A stretch of 64,000 bases of DNA from Oceanicaulis sp. (GCA_040112665.1 CP157796.1:1614813-1678812); one strand, 5' to 3'. Shown: positions 34,601 to 42,217, counted from the stretch's first letter. Translations and numbers: made by a program. Notes: generated by a model not told the origin, from the sequence alone.

Positions 34601-34887
34601 CGCCCGGGCGCTTTTTTCTCGCCGTCCTCGGCGCCGAGGACGGAGCGGCCGAAAGCGGGATCGTCGAATTCATCGGTCCATTCGGGCCAGTCGGCGTCCT
34701 TGACGCCGAGCCGTTGCTTCGCCGCCTCGGCGTCGGCGAACAGATCGCCCTTGCCCGCCTTGTTCCGGACGAAGTCGACGAGCGCCTCGCGCGCCAGCGC
34801 CTCGACCGACATGCCGCGCTCTGCGGCCATGCGCCTGAGGGCGTCGTGGACGTGGTCGGGCAGCTTGCGGATGGTGATGGCCGACAT
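34597..34887 (-). CDS. FitA/VapB-like ribbon-helix-helix antitoxin
   Basis: A protein of 96 residues. The RHH DNA-binding domain is at the N-terminus (SAITIRKLPDHVHDALRRMA then AERGMSVEALAREALVDFVR), the FitA-type signature. The acidic C-terminus (DADWPEWTDEFDDPAFGRSV) is the part expected to wrap the PIN toxin. A double palindrome directly upstream is the probable autoregulatory operator. Start and stop are compact: it begins 40 bases after deacetylase A and overlaps the toxin start. Confidence 0.9.
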   Translation of the reverse strand: MSAITIRKLPDHVHDALRRMAAERGMSVEALAREALVDFVRNKAGKGDLFADAEAAKQRLGVKDADWPEWTDEFDDPAFGRSVLGAEDGEKKAPGR

Positions 34888-34909
34888 GAGCTCGCCTCCA
34901 TGGCGAAAA

Positions 34910-34930
34910 TGATATCATCTGATGATATCA
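34910..34930. promoter_or_regulatory. tandem TGATATCA operator of the toxin-antitoxin pair
   Basis: Two copies of the self-complementary octamer TGATATCA, at 34910-34917 and 34923-34930, are separated by five bases, 13 bases centre to centre. They sit 23 bases before the antitoxin ATG and overlap the stop codon of deacetylase A. This is the arrangement of RHH-dimer operators. The TATCAT/TGATAT bases could also form the -10 element, giving direct repression. Confidence 0.75.
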
Positions 34931-35878
34931 CGACCCGCTCCACCGGTCGAACTGGGTGCCGCCTGTGGCGAGGCCCCTGGCTTTCAGATCGTCCTGGACC
35001 GTCTCCCAGTATTGCGTGCGCCAGTGCTCGGCGATGTCGACCGCACGGGTGATCCACACGTCGGCGGCGTGCGCCTCGACATGCCTGAAGGCCTCTTCGA
35101 AGGCGCGCATGCGGTGGGGCTGGGCGACCAGATAGGCGTGCAGCGGGATGCACATCACCGTGCCCGAGGTTTCGCCTTCTTCCAGCAGCCGGTCGAACTG
35201 ACGCTTGAGCACGTCGGCGTAGCGCCAGGGATCCATCGCCAGCGCGCCGTAGGTGATGACGTCGTTCACCTCCAGCGAGTACGGCATCGAGCACAGCTTT
35301 CCGGTCTTCGTCTTCACCGGCTGGGGCTGGTCGTCCTGGAAGAGGTCACACGTGTACCAGAAGTCATATTCGGCGATGAGGTCGAGCGTGCGCGTCGTAT
35401 GGGTCAGCGCCGGGGCGAGATAGCCGCGAATGCGCTGGCCGGTCGCGTCCTGCACCGTGCGGATGGAGTCCTCGATGACGGCGCGTTCCTGCGCCTCGTC
35501 CATCTCGTAGGAATACCGGGTGTTGTAGATCCCGTGGCTGAAGAACTCCCAGCCGCGCTCAGAACAGGCCTCGACGATCTCCGGGCAGTGATCGCACATC
35601 GCCACGTTCAGGCTGACCGAGCCTTTTATGGCGTACTTGTCCATCAGCTCCATCAGCCGCCAGTGGCCGACCCGGTTGCCGTAATCGCGCTGGGAGTAGC
35701 CGGTCACGTCCGGCGCGGGGCGAGGCCAGCCGGGGCGTTTTGGATTTTTCGGCGGATCGAACTCGTAGAACTCGATATTGGGCGCGACCCAGAAGGCGAG
35801 CTTCTTTCCGCCCGGCCAACTGATCTTCGGCCGGTCGCGATACGGGTTGAAATCGTAGAGGTTCGGATCGGCGATCAC
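34928..35878 (-). CDS. polysaccharide-deacetylase-fold hydrolase A (PuuE/cyclic-imidase-like)
   Basis: A protein of 316 residues: KKLAFWVAPNIEFYEFDPP, TGYSQRDYGNRVGHWRLMEL, LNVAMCDHCPEIVEACSERG, FFSHGIYNTRYSYEMDEAQE and YLAPALTHTTRTLDLIAEYD. These blocks match the PuuE-type allantoinase/cyclic-imide hydrolase branch of the NodB fold rather than sugar deacetylases. It overlaps the isochorismatase-like gene by four bases, so the two enzymes are likely made together, perhaps opening a ring and then cleaving the resulting half-amide. Paralogue B lies downstream beyond the toxin-antitoxin pair. Confidence 0.85.
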   Translation of the reverse strand: MIADPNLYDFNPYRDRPKISWPGGKKLAFWVAPNIEFYEFDPPKNPKRPGWPRPAPDVTGYSQRDYGNRVGHWRLMELMDKYAIKGSVSLNVAMCDHCPEIVEACSERGWEFFSHGIYNTRYSYEMDEAQERAVIEDSIRTVQDATGQRIRGYLAPALTHTTRTLDLIAEYDFWYTCDLFQDDQPQPVKTKTGKLCSMPYSLEVNDVITYGALAMDPWRYADVLKRQFDRLLEEGETSGTVMCIPLHAYLVAQPHRMRAFEEAFRHVEAHAADVWITRAVDIAEHWRTQYWETVQDDLKARGLATGGTQFDRWSGS

Positions 35879-36591
35879 GACGCGCGCGCCTTTCCCGCGT
35901 AAGCCTCCAGCCAGTCATAGACCTCCTTCACCTCCACCACGTCGGCGTATTTCAGCTGCAGGTCGGTGAGATTGGCGAAGTGGTAGCTCTCATGCTTGTC
36001 GGCGACGCATTCGATCGGGACGATGGTGCGGTAGCCGTGGCTGAGCGCGTCCACAGCCGTGGCGCGCACGCATCCGCTGGTCGACCCGCCGGTGATCACC
36101 ACGGTGTCCACCCGGTGCCAGGTCAGAAAGCTCGCCAGCGGGGTTTCGAAAAACGCCGAGGGCATGCGCTTGGTGTAGACCGCGTCGACCCGCTCATCGA
36201 TCTGCACCCGGTCGTCGAAGGCGTGCCGGTCAGAGCCGTACTTGATGTTCTGAAGGCTGTCGGGCGTGTCGGTGCGCGTGCCCCAGACCCCGGCGTCCGC
36301 CGCGTCGTCCATATAGGCGACATGGGTCCAGACCACGGGCAGGCCCTTGGCCCGCGCCCGCTTCGAGATCTCGTCGACATGGGTCAGCTGGTCGGGATCG
36401 GTGACGTAGGCGGTCTTGGGAAACAGGTCGGGCCGGGTGTAGGCCTTTTGCGGATCGACATTGACGATCGCCAGCTTCTCTCCGAACCCGAAGCGCGCAC
36501 GGGACGGATTTGCCCGCACCTCCTCGAAAATCTCCCGCGCGGTCTTGTCGCTGCGGATCATGGTGGGCTCGAATTTCGGCGTGTCGGTCAT
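35875..36591 (-). CDS. isochorismatase-like cysteine amidohydrolase
   Basis: A protein of 238 residues. The CSHase/isochorismatase fold carries the catalytic Asp in LAIVNVDPQKAYTRPD, a Lys in VYTKRMPSAFFETPLASFL, and the nucleophilic Cys in ITGGSTSGCVRATAVDALSH. The SGCVRATAVDA segment is typical of N-carbamoylsarcosine amidase and maleamate amidase relatives. It is the first gene of the leftward run, with a repeat element 40 bases upstream of its start. The likely reaction is hydrolysis of an amide or carbamoyl group; the substrate is unknown. Confidence 0.9.
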   Translation of the reverse strand: MTDTPKFEPTMIRSDKTAREIFEEVRANPSRARFGFGEKLAIVNVDPQKAYTRPDLFPKTAYVTDPDQLTHVDEISKRARAKGLPVVWTHVAYMDDAADAGVWGTRTDTPDSLQNIKYGSDRHAFDDRVQIDERVDAVYTKRMPSAFFETPLASFLTWHRVDTVVITGGSTSGCVRATAVDALSHGYRTIVPIECVADKHESYHFANLTDLQLKYADVVEVKEVYDWLEAYAGKARAS

Positions 36592-36630
36592 GGACGGTCC
36601 TTCGTGGTCTTACGTCGTCGTATCTTTCTT

Positions 36631-36771
36631 CCCTCCCCTTGACGGGGAGGGTGTCCGGCGAAGCCGGACGGGTGGGGTGGGGCCACGGGCGCTGAGCTTT
36701 CACAAGGCTGGCGCAACCCCCCACCCGACCCGAGGCTTCGCCTCGGCCCACCCTCCCCGCAAGGGGGAGGG
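36631..36771. repeat. composite inverted-repeat element, copy B (MITE/REP-like)
   Basis: Two arms of about 52 bases (36631-36682 and 36718-36771) face each other across a roughly 35-base centre. Each begins or ends with a CCCTCCCC...GGGGAGGG hairpin, then has a GC-rich hairpin containing CGAAG, and an inner GGGTGGGG block. It uses the same building blocks as copy A at 7112 but in the opposite order. It lies between two leftward genes, in the probable leader of the hydrolase run. Confidence 0.75.
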
Positions 36772-36788
36772 AAAGGGCGTCTAGTCTC

Positions 36789-37403
36789 TCAATCTCCCAC
36801 CCTGTCATAGGCGTTCGCCACCCCGCCGGGCGGGCCGAACACGGGGGCTCCGCTGGCGGCGTCGCGGCCGAATTCGGAATGGGTGAAGCGGTCGCCGGCG
36901 ACGGTGAATTCCGCGCCGATGAGCATCTCCACCCCTGAGCGAGACGAGGTGATCCGGCAGGTGTCGTCTGCGACCTCGCCGCGCCACAGCGCGCCTTCGT
37001 CATACCAGGAGAAATCGCAGCCCGGGTTGAAGCGCACCAGGTCCGCGGCGCGCAAGCCCGCGAGCCTGTCGAGGCCGGCCTCCTCGAACGCCGCCGGGTC
37101 GGCGAATTCGTAGACCGCCATGACGACCTCGCCTTCGGTGTCGCCTTCGCTGAAGGCGTAGACGCGCTGGCGGTAGGTCTCGCCGCCCGGCCCGCCCAGA
37201 TCGAGCTCGGCGTAGACGAGCACGCCCGGCGCGGCGTCGCTTTCAAAGCGGGCGTGGCGCACGTGCAGGCGCGGCCGGGCGGGATCGCCTTCGGCCTCGA
37301 TCTGCGCGGCGTTGTCCCAGCGTCCTTCCAGCGCGGTCGCGAGCCGTTCGGGAGAGACGCCGTTGGGATGGGCGATCAGGGCGAGGGCGGCGAGAAGGGT
37401 CAT
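36789..37403 (-). CDS. CpcT/CpeT-like protein
   Basis: A protein of 204 residues with a short hydrophobic N-terminus. It has LATALEGRWDNAAQIEAEGD, ETYRQRVYAFSEGD, FNPGCDFSWYDEGALWRGEV, DDTCRITSSRSGVEMLIGAE, and DRFTHSEFGRDAASGAPVFG ending GPPGGVANAYDRV. This order of motifs is that of the CpcT/CpeT chromophore lyases of cyanobacteria. No phycobiliprotein is expected here, so the barrel probably binds another small hydrophobic molecule. It overlaps the DUF1838 gene by four bases. Confidence 0.75.
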   Translation of the reverse strand: MTLLAALALIAHPNGVSPERLATALEGRWDNAAQIEAEGDPARPRLHVRHARFESDAAPGVLVYAELDLGGPGGETYRQRVYAFSEGDTEGEVVMAVYEFADPAAFEEAGLDRLAGLRAADLVRFNPGCDFSWYDEGALWRGEVADDTCRITSSRSGVEMLIGAEFTVAGDRFTHSEFGRDAASGAPVFGPPGGVANAYDRVGD

Positions 37404-38185
37404 TGTGCGGCCTGCAGCGTCCGGATCTCCTCGAGGTCGGCGGGCGGCTCCATCCAGAGCGGGGCTTCAGCCTCGACATAGCTGCGCATGGTCTCGGGCA
37501 GGTCGTCATAGTCCTCCACCCGCCAGGTGATCAGGTGCATCACCGCCTGGCCGCCGCCCGCCCAGGCCGGCAGCTGACCGACGCGCGCCCAGCTCAGCTG
37601 ATGGGGTTCGTCGACCGTGCCTTCGGGGTGGATGAAGAAGTCGTAGTTCTCCCAGGCCTGAATGCGCGCTTCGGAATTGGGGATGGGAAAATCGAGAAAC
37701 ACCGGCGCGGTGAAGACCTGTGTGTCGCCCACCGGACGCCAGCTCAGCGAATCGTCCTCGATCACCGCCAGGCGCGGGCCCGAGCCCTGCTCGACGCGGG
37801 TTTTCATCCCGCCGCCCTCGAGCGTGTAGGTGATGAACTGATAAGGGTAGGCGACCGCCACGCTCTCGGGGACGATCTCCAGAGTCTCGGGATCGCGGAA
37901 GACGTAGATTTTCCGGTTGTACTGATGGGCCACCGGCGCGCCTTCGCCCTCGGGCCGGAAGGACCGCGCGGAGTCCCAGCCCTCCATGACGTAGCGCACG
38001 TCGCCGGAGGGGTAATCGCGCACCGTGCCGATCGAATACCACCAGACCGGCTCGCCCGTCCCGGCGCGGGCGGCGACCCAGTCCTCGAACACCTCCTGGG
38101 TGAACGGTTCGGCGCCGGGAACCTGTGCGCCCGACCCCGCTGCGAGGCCGAGGGTCAGTACGGCGGCGGCGATTGCGTGCTTCAT
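37400..38185 (-). CDS. secreted DUF1838-like protein
   Basis: A protein of 261 residues. The ATG at 38185 has GGGGAGACGACCG upstream, and a signal peptide (HAIAAAVLTLGLAAGSGAQ) follows. The mature protein is beta-rich with many Trp/Tyr: GEPVWWYSIGTVRDYPSGDV, NRKIYVFRDPETLEIVPES, QFITYTLEGGG and ENYDFFIHPEGTVDEPHQL. The layout resembles the DUF1838 family. It is coupled to the CpeT-like gene, suggesting a joint extracytoplasmic role, possibly with a lipophilic ligand. Confidence 0.65.
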   Translation of the reverse strand: MKHAIAAAVLTLGLAAGSGAQVPGAEPFTQEVFEDWVAARAGTGEPVWWYSIGTVRDYPSGDVRYVMEGWDSARSFRPEGEGAPVAHQYNRKIYVFRDPETLEIVPESVAVAYPYQFITYTLEGGGMKTRVEQGSGPRLAVIEDDSLSWRPVGDTQVFTAPVFLDFPIPNSEARIQAWENYDFFIHPEGTVDEPHQLSWARVGQLPAWAGGGQAVMHLITWRVEDYDDLPETMRSYVEAEAPLWMEPPADLEEIRTLQAAQ

Positions 38186-38277
38186 CGGTCGTCTCCCCAA
38201 TCATCGGCGGCGCCCGGGTCTTTGCGCCTTCAGCCGCCCTCGTCGGGCAGGATAGCAAGGCGGGCGCGAGAGGAAAC

Positions 38278-38297
38278 GGAAAAGATATATCCTTTCC
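38278..38297. promoter_or_regulatory. 20-base palindrome between DUF1838 and the symporter gene
   Basis: GGAAAAGATATATCCTTTCC is symmetrical at 18 of 20 positions. It stands in the 200-base divergent region, about 90 bases from each start, where an operator for one or both transcripts is expected. The cognate regulator is unknown. Confidence 0.45.
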
Positions 38298-38385
38298 AGC
38301 CGCGCGCTCTTTCATTGATGACGCTTTCATGTCTCAATACCGCCCAGACGGGGGTCTACGGGATGATCGAGGGAAAGCTGGTCTG

Positions 38386-39894
38386 ATGGGATCCGGCGAA
38401 CCGGCTGCCGGCGTCGTGCTCGCGACGCTCGTCGCCTACAAGATCGTGCTGATCGCGATCGGGATCTGGGCGTCCCGGCTCAACAGGAACGAATCCGATT
38501 TCTTTCTCGGCGGGCGGGGCCTGGGCGCATGGGTTGCGGGTCTGTCCTACGCCGCCTCGACCAGCTCGGCCTGGGTGCTTTTGGGGTTCTCCGGCTTCGT
38601 CTACGCGGTCGGCGTCTCGGCGCTGTGGATGGTGCCGGGCATCTGGCTCGGCTACGTGCTGGTCTGGCTGTGGTTCGGGCCGCGCCTGAGGGCGGAGACC
38701 GCCGAGCGCGGCCATGTCACCCCGTCCGATTTCATGGCCGCAGAGGCCGGGCCCTGGGCTGCTGCGATCCGCGCGCTCGCAGGCTTTCTCGTGCTCTTCA
38801 CCTTCGTGTTCTACATCGCCGCCCAGTTCGGCGCCGCCGCGATCGCGTTCGAAAGCCAGTTCGCGCTCAGCCGGTTTGAGAGCGTCGCGATCGGCGCGGG
38901 CGTGATCCTGATCTATGGCCTCCTGGGCGGGTTCTGGGCGGTGTCGCTGACCGACACGCTGCAGGGCGCGATCATGGCCGTGATCGCGGTCGTCCTGCCC
39001 GTGTTCGCCGTCATCGCGGCGGGCGGTCCGGCCGGGATCGCCGAGACGCTGAGCGCCAGCCAGCCCGCCGCCTATCTCGACCCCTGGGGCGGCCGGGCCG
39101 GATTCGCGTTCCTCGGCTTTGCGATCGGCATCGCCTCGATCGGCCTGGGCACCTACGGCCAGCCGCATCTTCTGTCGCGCCTGATGGCGGTGAAGGACGA
39201 ACGCGCGCGCCGGCGCGGCTTCGTCGTGGCGATGAGCTGGGGCGTGATCGTCTATATCGGCATGGCGGCGATGGCGCTGGCGGGCCGGGCGATTCTGCCG
39301 GCGGTCGCCGACGGCGAGGCGCTGTTCTACGAGCTCGCCGCGCTTTTACTGCCCACCGTGCTCGCCGGGATCGTGATCGCGGCGATCCTGTCTGCGGTGA
39401 TGAGCACGGTGGACTCCCTTCTGATCGCCGCATCCTCCGCCGCCGCGCATGATCTGCGGCTGGTGAAGATCCTCAGGGGCCGGGAGGTGCTGGTCAGCCG
39501 GGCCGTCATGGCCGCGATCTGCGCGCTTGCGGTGATCCTGACGCTCAGCCTGCCCGCGACGATCTTCGACCGGGTGCTGTTTTCCTGGTCCGCGCTGGGC
39601 GCGGCCTTCGGGCCGGTGATCGTCGCCCGTGTCGCCGGAGTGGAGCCAAAGGGTTGGGCCATCCTGCTGGCCATCCTCGCCGGCTTCTTCACGACCGTCC
39701 TCTTCTACGCCTTCGGTCAGGCCGGGACCGAGGGGCTCTCCGGCCTGCCGCTCCTGCTCGCCGAACTCGCCGCCATACCCGGCGATCCGTTCGAACGGAT
39801 CGCGCCCTGGGCGCTTCCGCTCTTGCTCGTGTTCACCCTGCGCAAGCGCGCCGCCGCGCCTGCGCCCGTCACCCGCCTGGAGACTGCAGAATGA
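38386..39894 (+). CDS. sodium:solute symporter (PutP-like)
   Basis: A protein of 502 residues with about thirteen helices. The N-terminus has ESDFFLGGRGLGAWVAGLSY then AASTSSAWVLLGFSG, the PutP Na+/substrate motif, and SLTDTLQGAIMAVIAVVLPV follows. AAILSAVMSTVDSLLIAASS is the SSS-family signature of helix 8. Proline or a related amino acid is a likely substrate. The ATG at 38386 is chosen because the homology begins there. It overlaps the DUF1330 gene by four bases. Confidence 0.92.
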   Translation: MGSGEPAAGVVLATLVAYKIVLIAIGIWASRLNRNESDFFLGGRGLGAWVAGLSYAASTSSAWVLLGFSGFVYAVGVSALWMVPGIWLGYVLVWLWFGPRLRAETAERGHVTPSDFMAAEAGPWAAAIRALAGFLVLFTFVFYIAAQFGAAAIAFESQFALSRFESVAIGAGVILIYGLLGGFWAVSLTDTLQGAIMAVIAVVLPVFAVIAAGGPAGIAETLSASQPAAYLDPWGGRAGFAFLGFAIGIASIGLGTYGQPHLLSRLMAVKDERARRRGFVVAMSWGVIVYIGMAAMALAGRAILPAVADGEALFYELAALLLPTVLAGIVIAAILSAVMSTVDSLLIAASSAAAHDLRLVKILRGREVLVSRAVMAAICALAVILTLSLPATIFDRVLFSWSALGAAFGPVIVARVAGVEPKGWAILLAILAGFFTTVLFYAFGQAGTEGLSGLPLLLAELAAIPGDPFERIAPWALPLLLVFTLRKRAAAPAPVTRLETAE

Positions 39895-40334
39895 CACTCT
39901 CTCGTTCGCTGACCATCGCCGTCGGCTCCGGCATCGCCGGGGTCGCCCTGGGCCTGATCATGGCCGGCGGGGTCGACGCCGGGCAGGCCTCGGCCGACAC
40001 CCACGCCGCCGCGCCGGAAACCGGCGCCTACATGATCGTGCTGGGCACGGTGCATGACCGTCAGGCCTTCATGAGCCGCTACGCCAGCCAGCTCGGCCCG
40101 CTCTATGAGCGCCATGGCGGCTCGTATGTCGCGGTGACCGGCGACGTGGAGACGCTCGAAGGCGACACGCCGTTTGAATCGGTCGTCATGAGCCGCTGGC
40201 CGGACGAGCAGAGCGCGCGCGATTTCTGGAACGATCCCGAATACCGCGAGCTCGCCGACCTCAGGATCGAAAACGAATGGGGCGACTTCAACGTCGTTAT
40301 CGTGCCCGCCCTGCCGCAGGCGGGCGATGAGTGA
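39891..40334 (+). CDS. DUF1330-domain protein with N-terminal anchor
   Basis: A protein of 147 residues. The first 30 residues (LTIAVGSGIAGVALGLIMAG) form a signal or anchor. The rest is a dimeric alpha/beta-barrel domain: AYMIVLGTVHDRQAFMSRYA, GGSYVAVTGDVETLEGD, and VVMSRWPDEQSARDFWNDPE, the DUF1330 signature. It is sandwiched between the symporter (4-base overlap) and the acetyltransferase (8-base overlap), indicating one operon. Function unknown. Confidence 0.85.
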   Translation: MTLSRSLTIAVGSGIAGVALGLIMAGGVDAGQASADTHAAAPETGAYMIVLGTVHDRQAFMSRYASQLGPLYERHGGSYVAVTGDVETLEGDTPFESVVMSRWPDEQSARDFWNDPEYRELADLRIENEWGDFNVVIVPALPQAGDE

Positions 40335-40860
40335 CGCCGTTCCGGTCTTAAGGACCGAACGGCTGATCCTGCGCGGCTTAACCGCCGACGACGCAGACGC
40401 GTTCGCCGCGATCTGGGCTCATCGCGGCGTCGCCCGCTACATCACCGGAAAACCGTCGAGCCCGGCGGAGTCCTGGGGCCGGCTTCTGCGGCTCGCCGGC
40501 GGCTGGGCGCTTCTGGGCTACGGCTACTGGGCGGTGGTGGAGGCTGAAAGCGGCCGGCTCGCCGGCATGGCGGGCCTTGCAGACTTCCAGCGCGAGATCG
40601 ACGCCGACGTGGCCGGCCTGCCCGAGGCGGGCTGGGTGTTTCATCCCGAGTTTCACGGGCGGGGCTACGCCACCGAGGCGATGCGCGCCGCGCTGGCCTG
40701 GATGGATGACCGCCCTGAAGGCGCGCGCAGCTGGTGCCTGATCCACCCTGACAACGCCGCCTCGCTGAAAGTCGCGGCCAAGCTCGGCTACGGGCAGGCG
40801 CAGGAGGCGCTCTTCGACGGGGCGGCGACGACGCTGCTCTGGCGGGCGAGGGGGGCTTAA
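40327..40860 (+). CDS. GNAT-family acetyltransferase (RimJ/RimL-like)
   Basis: A protein of 177 residues: VLRTERLILRGLTADDADAF, GYGYWAVVEAESGRLAGMAG, EAGWVFHPEFHGRGYATEAM (acetyl-CoA pyrophosphate loop, Q/RxxGxG/A form) and CLIHPDNAASLKVAAKLGYG. This is the pattern of RimJ/RimL-type N-acetyltransferases. It is the last gene of the symporter-DUF1330-GNAT operon. Substrate unknown. Confidence 0.92.
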   Translation: MSDAVPVLRTERLILRGLTADDADAFAAIWAHRGVARYITGKPSSPAESWGRLLRLAGGWALLGYGYWAVVEAESGRLAGMAGLADFQREIDADVAGLPEAGWVFHPEFHGRGYATEAMRAALAWMDDRPEGARSWCLIHPDNAASLKVAAKLGYGQAQEALFDGAATTLLWRARGA

Positions 40861-41191
40861 AAAAAGGGCCGGTCCCGCAGATCGCGGTGACCGGCCCAGT
40901 CTTGCATACCTGATCGGGGAGGAGACGGTATGCGCAAGGGGAAAGACGTGAAACGCGGTGGCGTTCCGGCGTCGTTCGAGGCGGTATATGCGTCCGCGCC
41001 GCGTCCGCCGCAAGGCCGCCCAGCGATAGCGGCTATGCAATTTTGCCGGTCAGCCGCAAAGCGGTCTCATTCGGGTCACCGCTCTGTCATGAAACGGGTT
41101 TTCCGGAATAAACGAACATTCCCGCACCTCCGGTGAGGGCTCCTTCGCTAAGCCGTTGACGGCGCGGGCCGGGCGGGCTTGCATCGCGGCC
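40861..41191. other. gene-poor interval with a hairpin and one possible small ORF
   Basis: This 331-base interval follows the acetyltransferase gene. At 40866-40897 GGGCCGGTC pairs with GACCGGCCC and encloses a second small stem, CCGC with GCGG. Read leftward, the hairpin is followed by a run of seven or more U, so it looks like a terminator for a minus-strand transcript although no minus-strand gene precedes it. The remainder shows no convincing gene beyond the weak candidate at 40930. The promoter of the threonine aldolase gene must lie at the right end. Confidence 0.5.
40930..41136 (+). CDS. doubtful small basic ORF
   Basis: A frame of 68 codons starting MRKGKDVKRGGVPASF. The only real support is a very strong ribosome site, GGGGAGGAG at 40916-40924, five bases before the ATG. 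The sequence is rich in Arg/Lys and Pro, with no domain and no hydrophobic segment, and its codon use is less biased than that of neighbouring genes. It may be a leader peptide or an accident. Confidence 0.2.
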   Translation: MRKGKDVKRGGVPASFEAVYASAPRPPQGRPAIAAMQFCRSAAKRSHSGHRSVMKRVFRNKRTFPHLR

Positions 41192-42217
41192 ATGAACTTC
41201 CTGTCCGACACCACCGCCCCCGCCCATCCCGCCATTCTCGACGCGCTCGCGAGGGCCAACGAGGGCTTCGCGCCGAGCTACGGCGCCGATCTCGTCAGCG
41301 CGGGTGTAAAGACCTGGCTCGAAGAGGTTTTCGAGACCGGGATCGAGGTGCTGTTCGCCACCTCCGGCACGGCGTCGAACGCGCTCGCTCTGTCGGTGCT
41401 GGCCGGTCCGGACACGATGATCCTCTGCCATGACGAAGCGCACATCCACCGCGACGAGCGGGGTGCGCCGGAATTCTTCACCGGCGGGGCGAAGCTTCTG
41501 CCGATCAAGGGCGCGCACGCGAAAATGCCCGCCGACGCGCTGGCCTCGGCGCTGGCCGAATGGCCGTCCGATTTCGTGCACGCCACCCCGCCGGCTGTAC
41601 TCTCGATCAGCCAGCTCAACGAATCAGGCTGCGCCTATACGCTCGAGGAGATCGAGACGCTGGCCGAACTCGCTCGGAACGCCGGCCTGTTCGTGCACAT
41701 GGACGGCGCGCGGTTTTCCAACGCGCTCGTCACGCTCAACTGCACACCGGCCCAAATGACCTGGAAGGCGGGCGTGGACGTGCTCTGCCTGGGCGCGACC
41801 AAGAACGGCGCGATGGCGGCCGAAGCGGTGATCCTGTTCGGCCGCGCGCGGGAGCGCTTCGCCCAGCTTCAGGCGCGGCAGAAGCGCGGCGGGCACATGC
41901 TGCCGAAAATGCGCTATGTCGCCGCCCAGATCGGCGCCTGGCTCGAAGACGGGCTGTGGCTCGACCTCGCCCGGCGCGCCAATGCGCGCGGTCAGGCGCT
42001 GGCGGCGGGGCTGGACGCGCTGCCCGGCGCCGGGCTCGCCCATCCGTGCGAGGGCAACGAGGTGTTCGCCCGGCTCGACCCTGAACTCGCCGAGCGCCTG
42101 CGCGCGGCCGGGGCGGGGTTTTACGGCTGGCCGGACGGCTCGGCGCGCTTCGTGGCGAGCTGGTGCACGACCGAAGACGAGGTCGAGGCGCTGCTGCGCG
42201 CCGCGCGGGGAGCCTGA
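41192..42217 (+). CDS. ltaE: low-specificity L-threonine aldolase
   Basis: A fold-type I PLP enzyme of 341 residues. The ATG at 41192 gives the natural MNFLSDTTAPAHPAI start. It contains YGADLVSAGVKTWLEEVFET, VLFATSGTASNALALSVL, CHDEAHIHRDERGAPEF, GLFVHMDGARFSNALV and the PLP-lysine in VDVLCLGATKNGAMAAEAV. It splits threonine or allo-threonine to glycine and acetaldehyde; related beta-hydroxy amino acids may be better substrates. No strong ribosome site is visible. Confidence 0.9.
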   Translation: MNFLSDTTAPAHPAILDALARANEGFAPSYGADLVSAGVKTWLEEVFETGIEVLFATSGTASNALALSVLAGPDTMILCHDEAHIHRDERGAPEFFTGGAKLLPIKGAHAKMPADALASALAEWPSDFVHATPPAVLSISQLNESGCAYTLEEIETLAELARNAGLFVHMDGARFSNALVTLNCTPAQMTWKAGVDVLCLGATKNGAMAAEAVILFGRARERFAQLQARQKRGGHMLPKMRYVAAQIGAWLEDGLWLDLARRANARGQALAAGLDALPGAGLAHPCEGNEVFARLDPELAERLRAAGAGFYGWPDGSARFVASWCTTEDEVEALLRAARGA

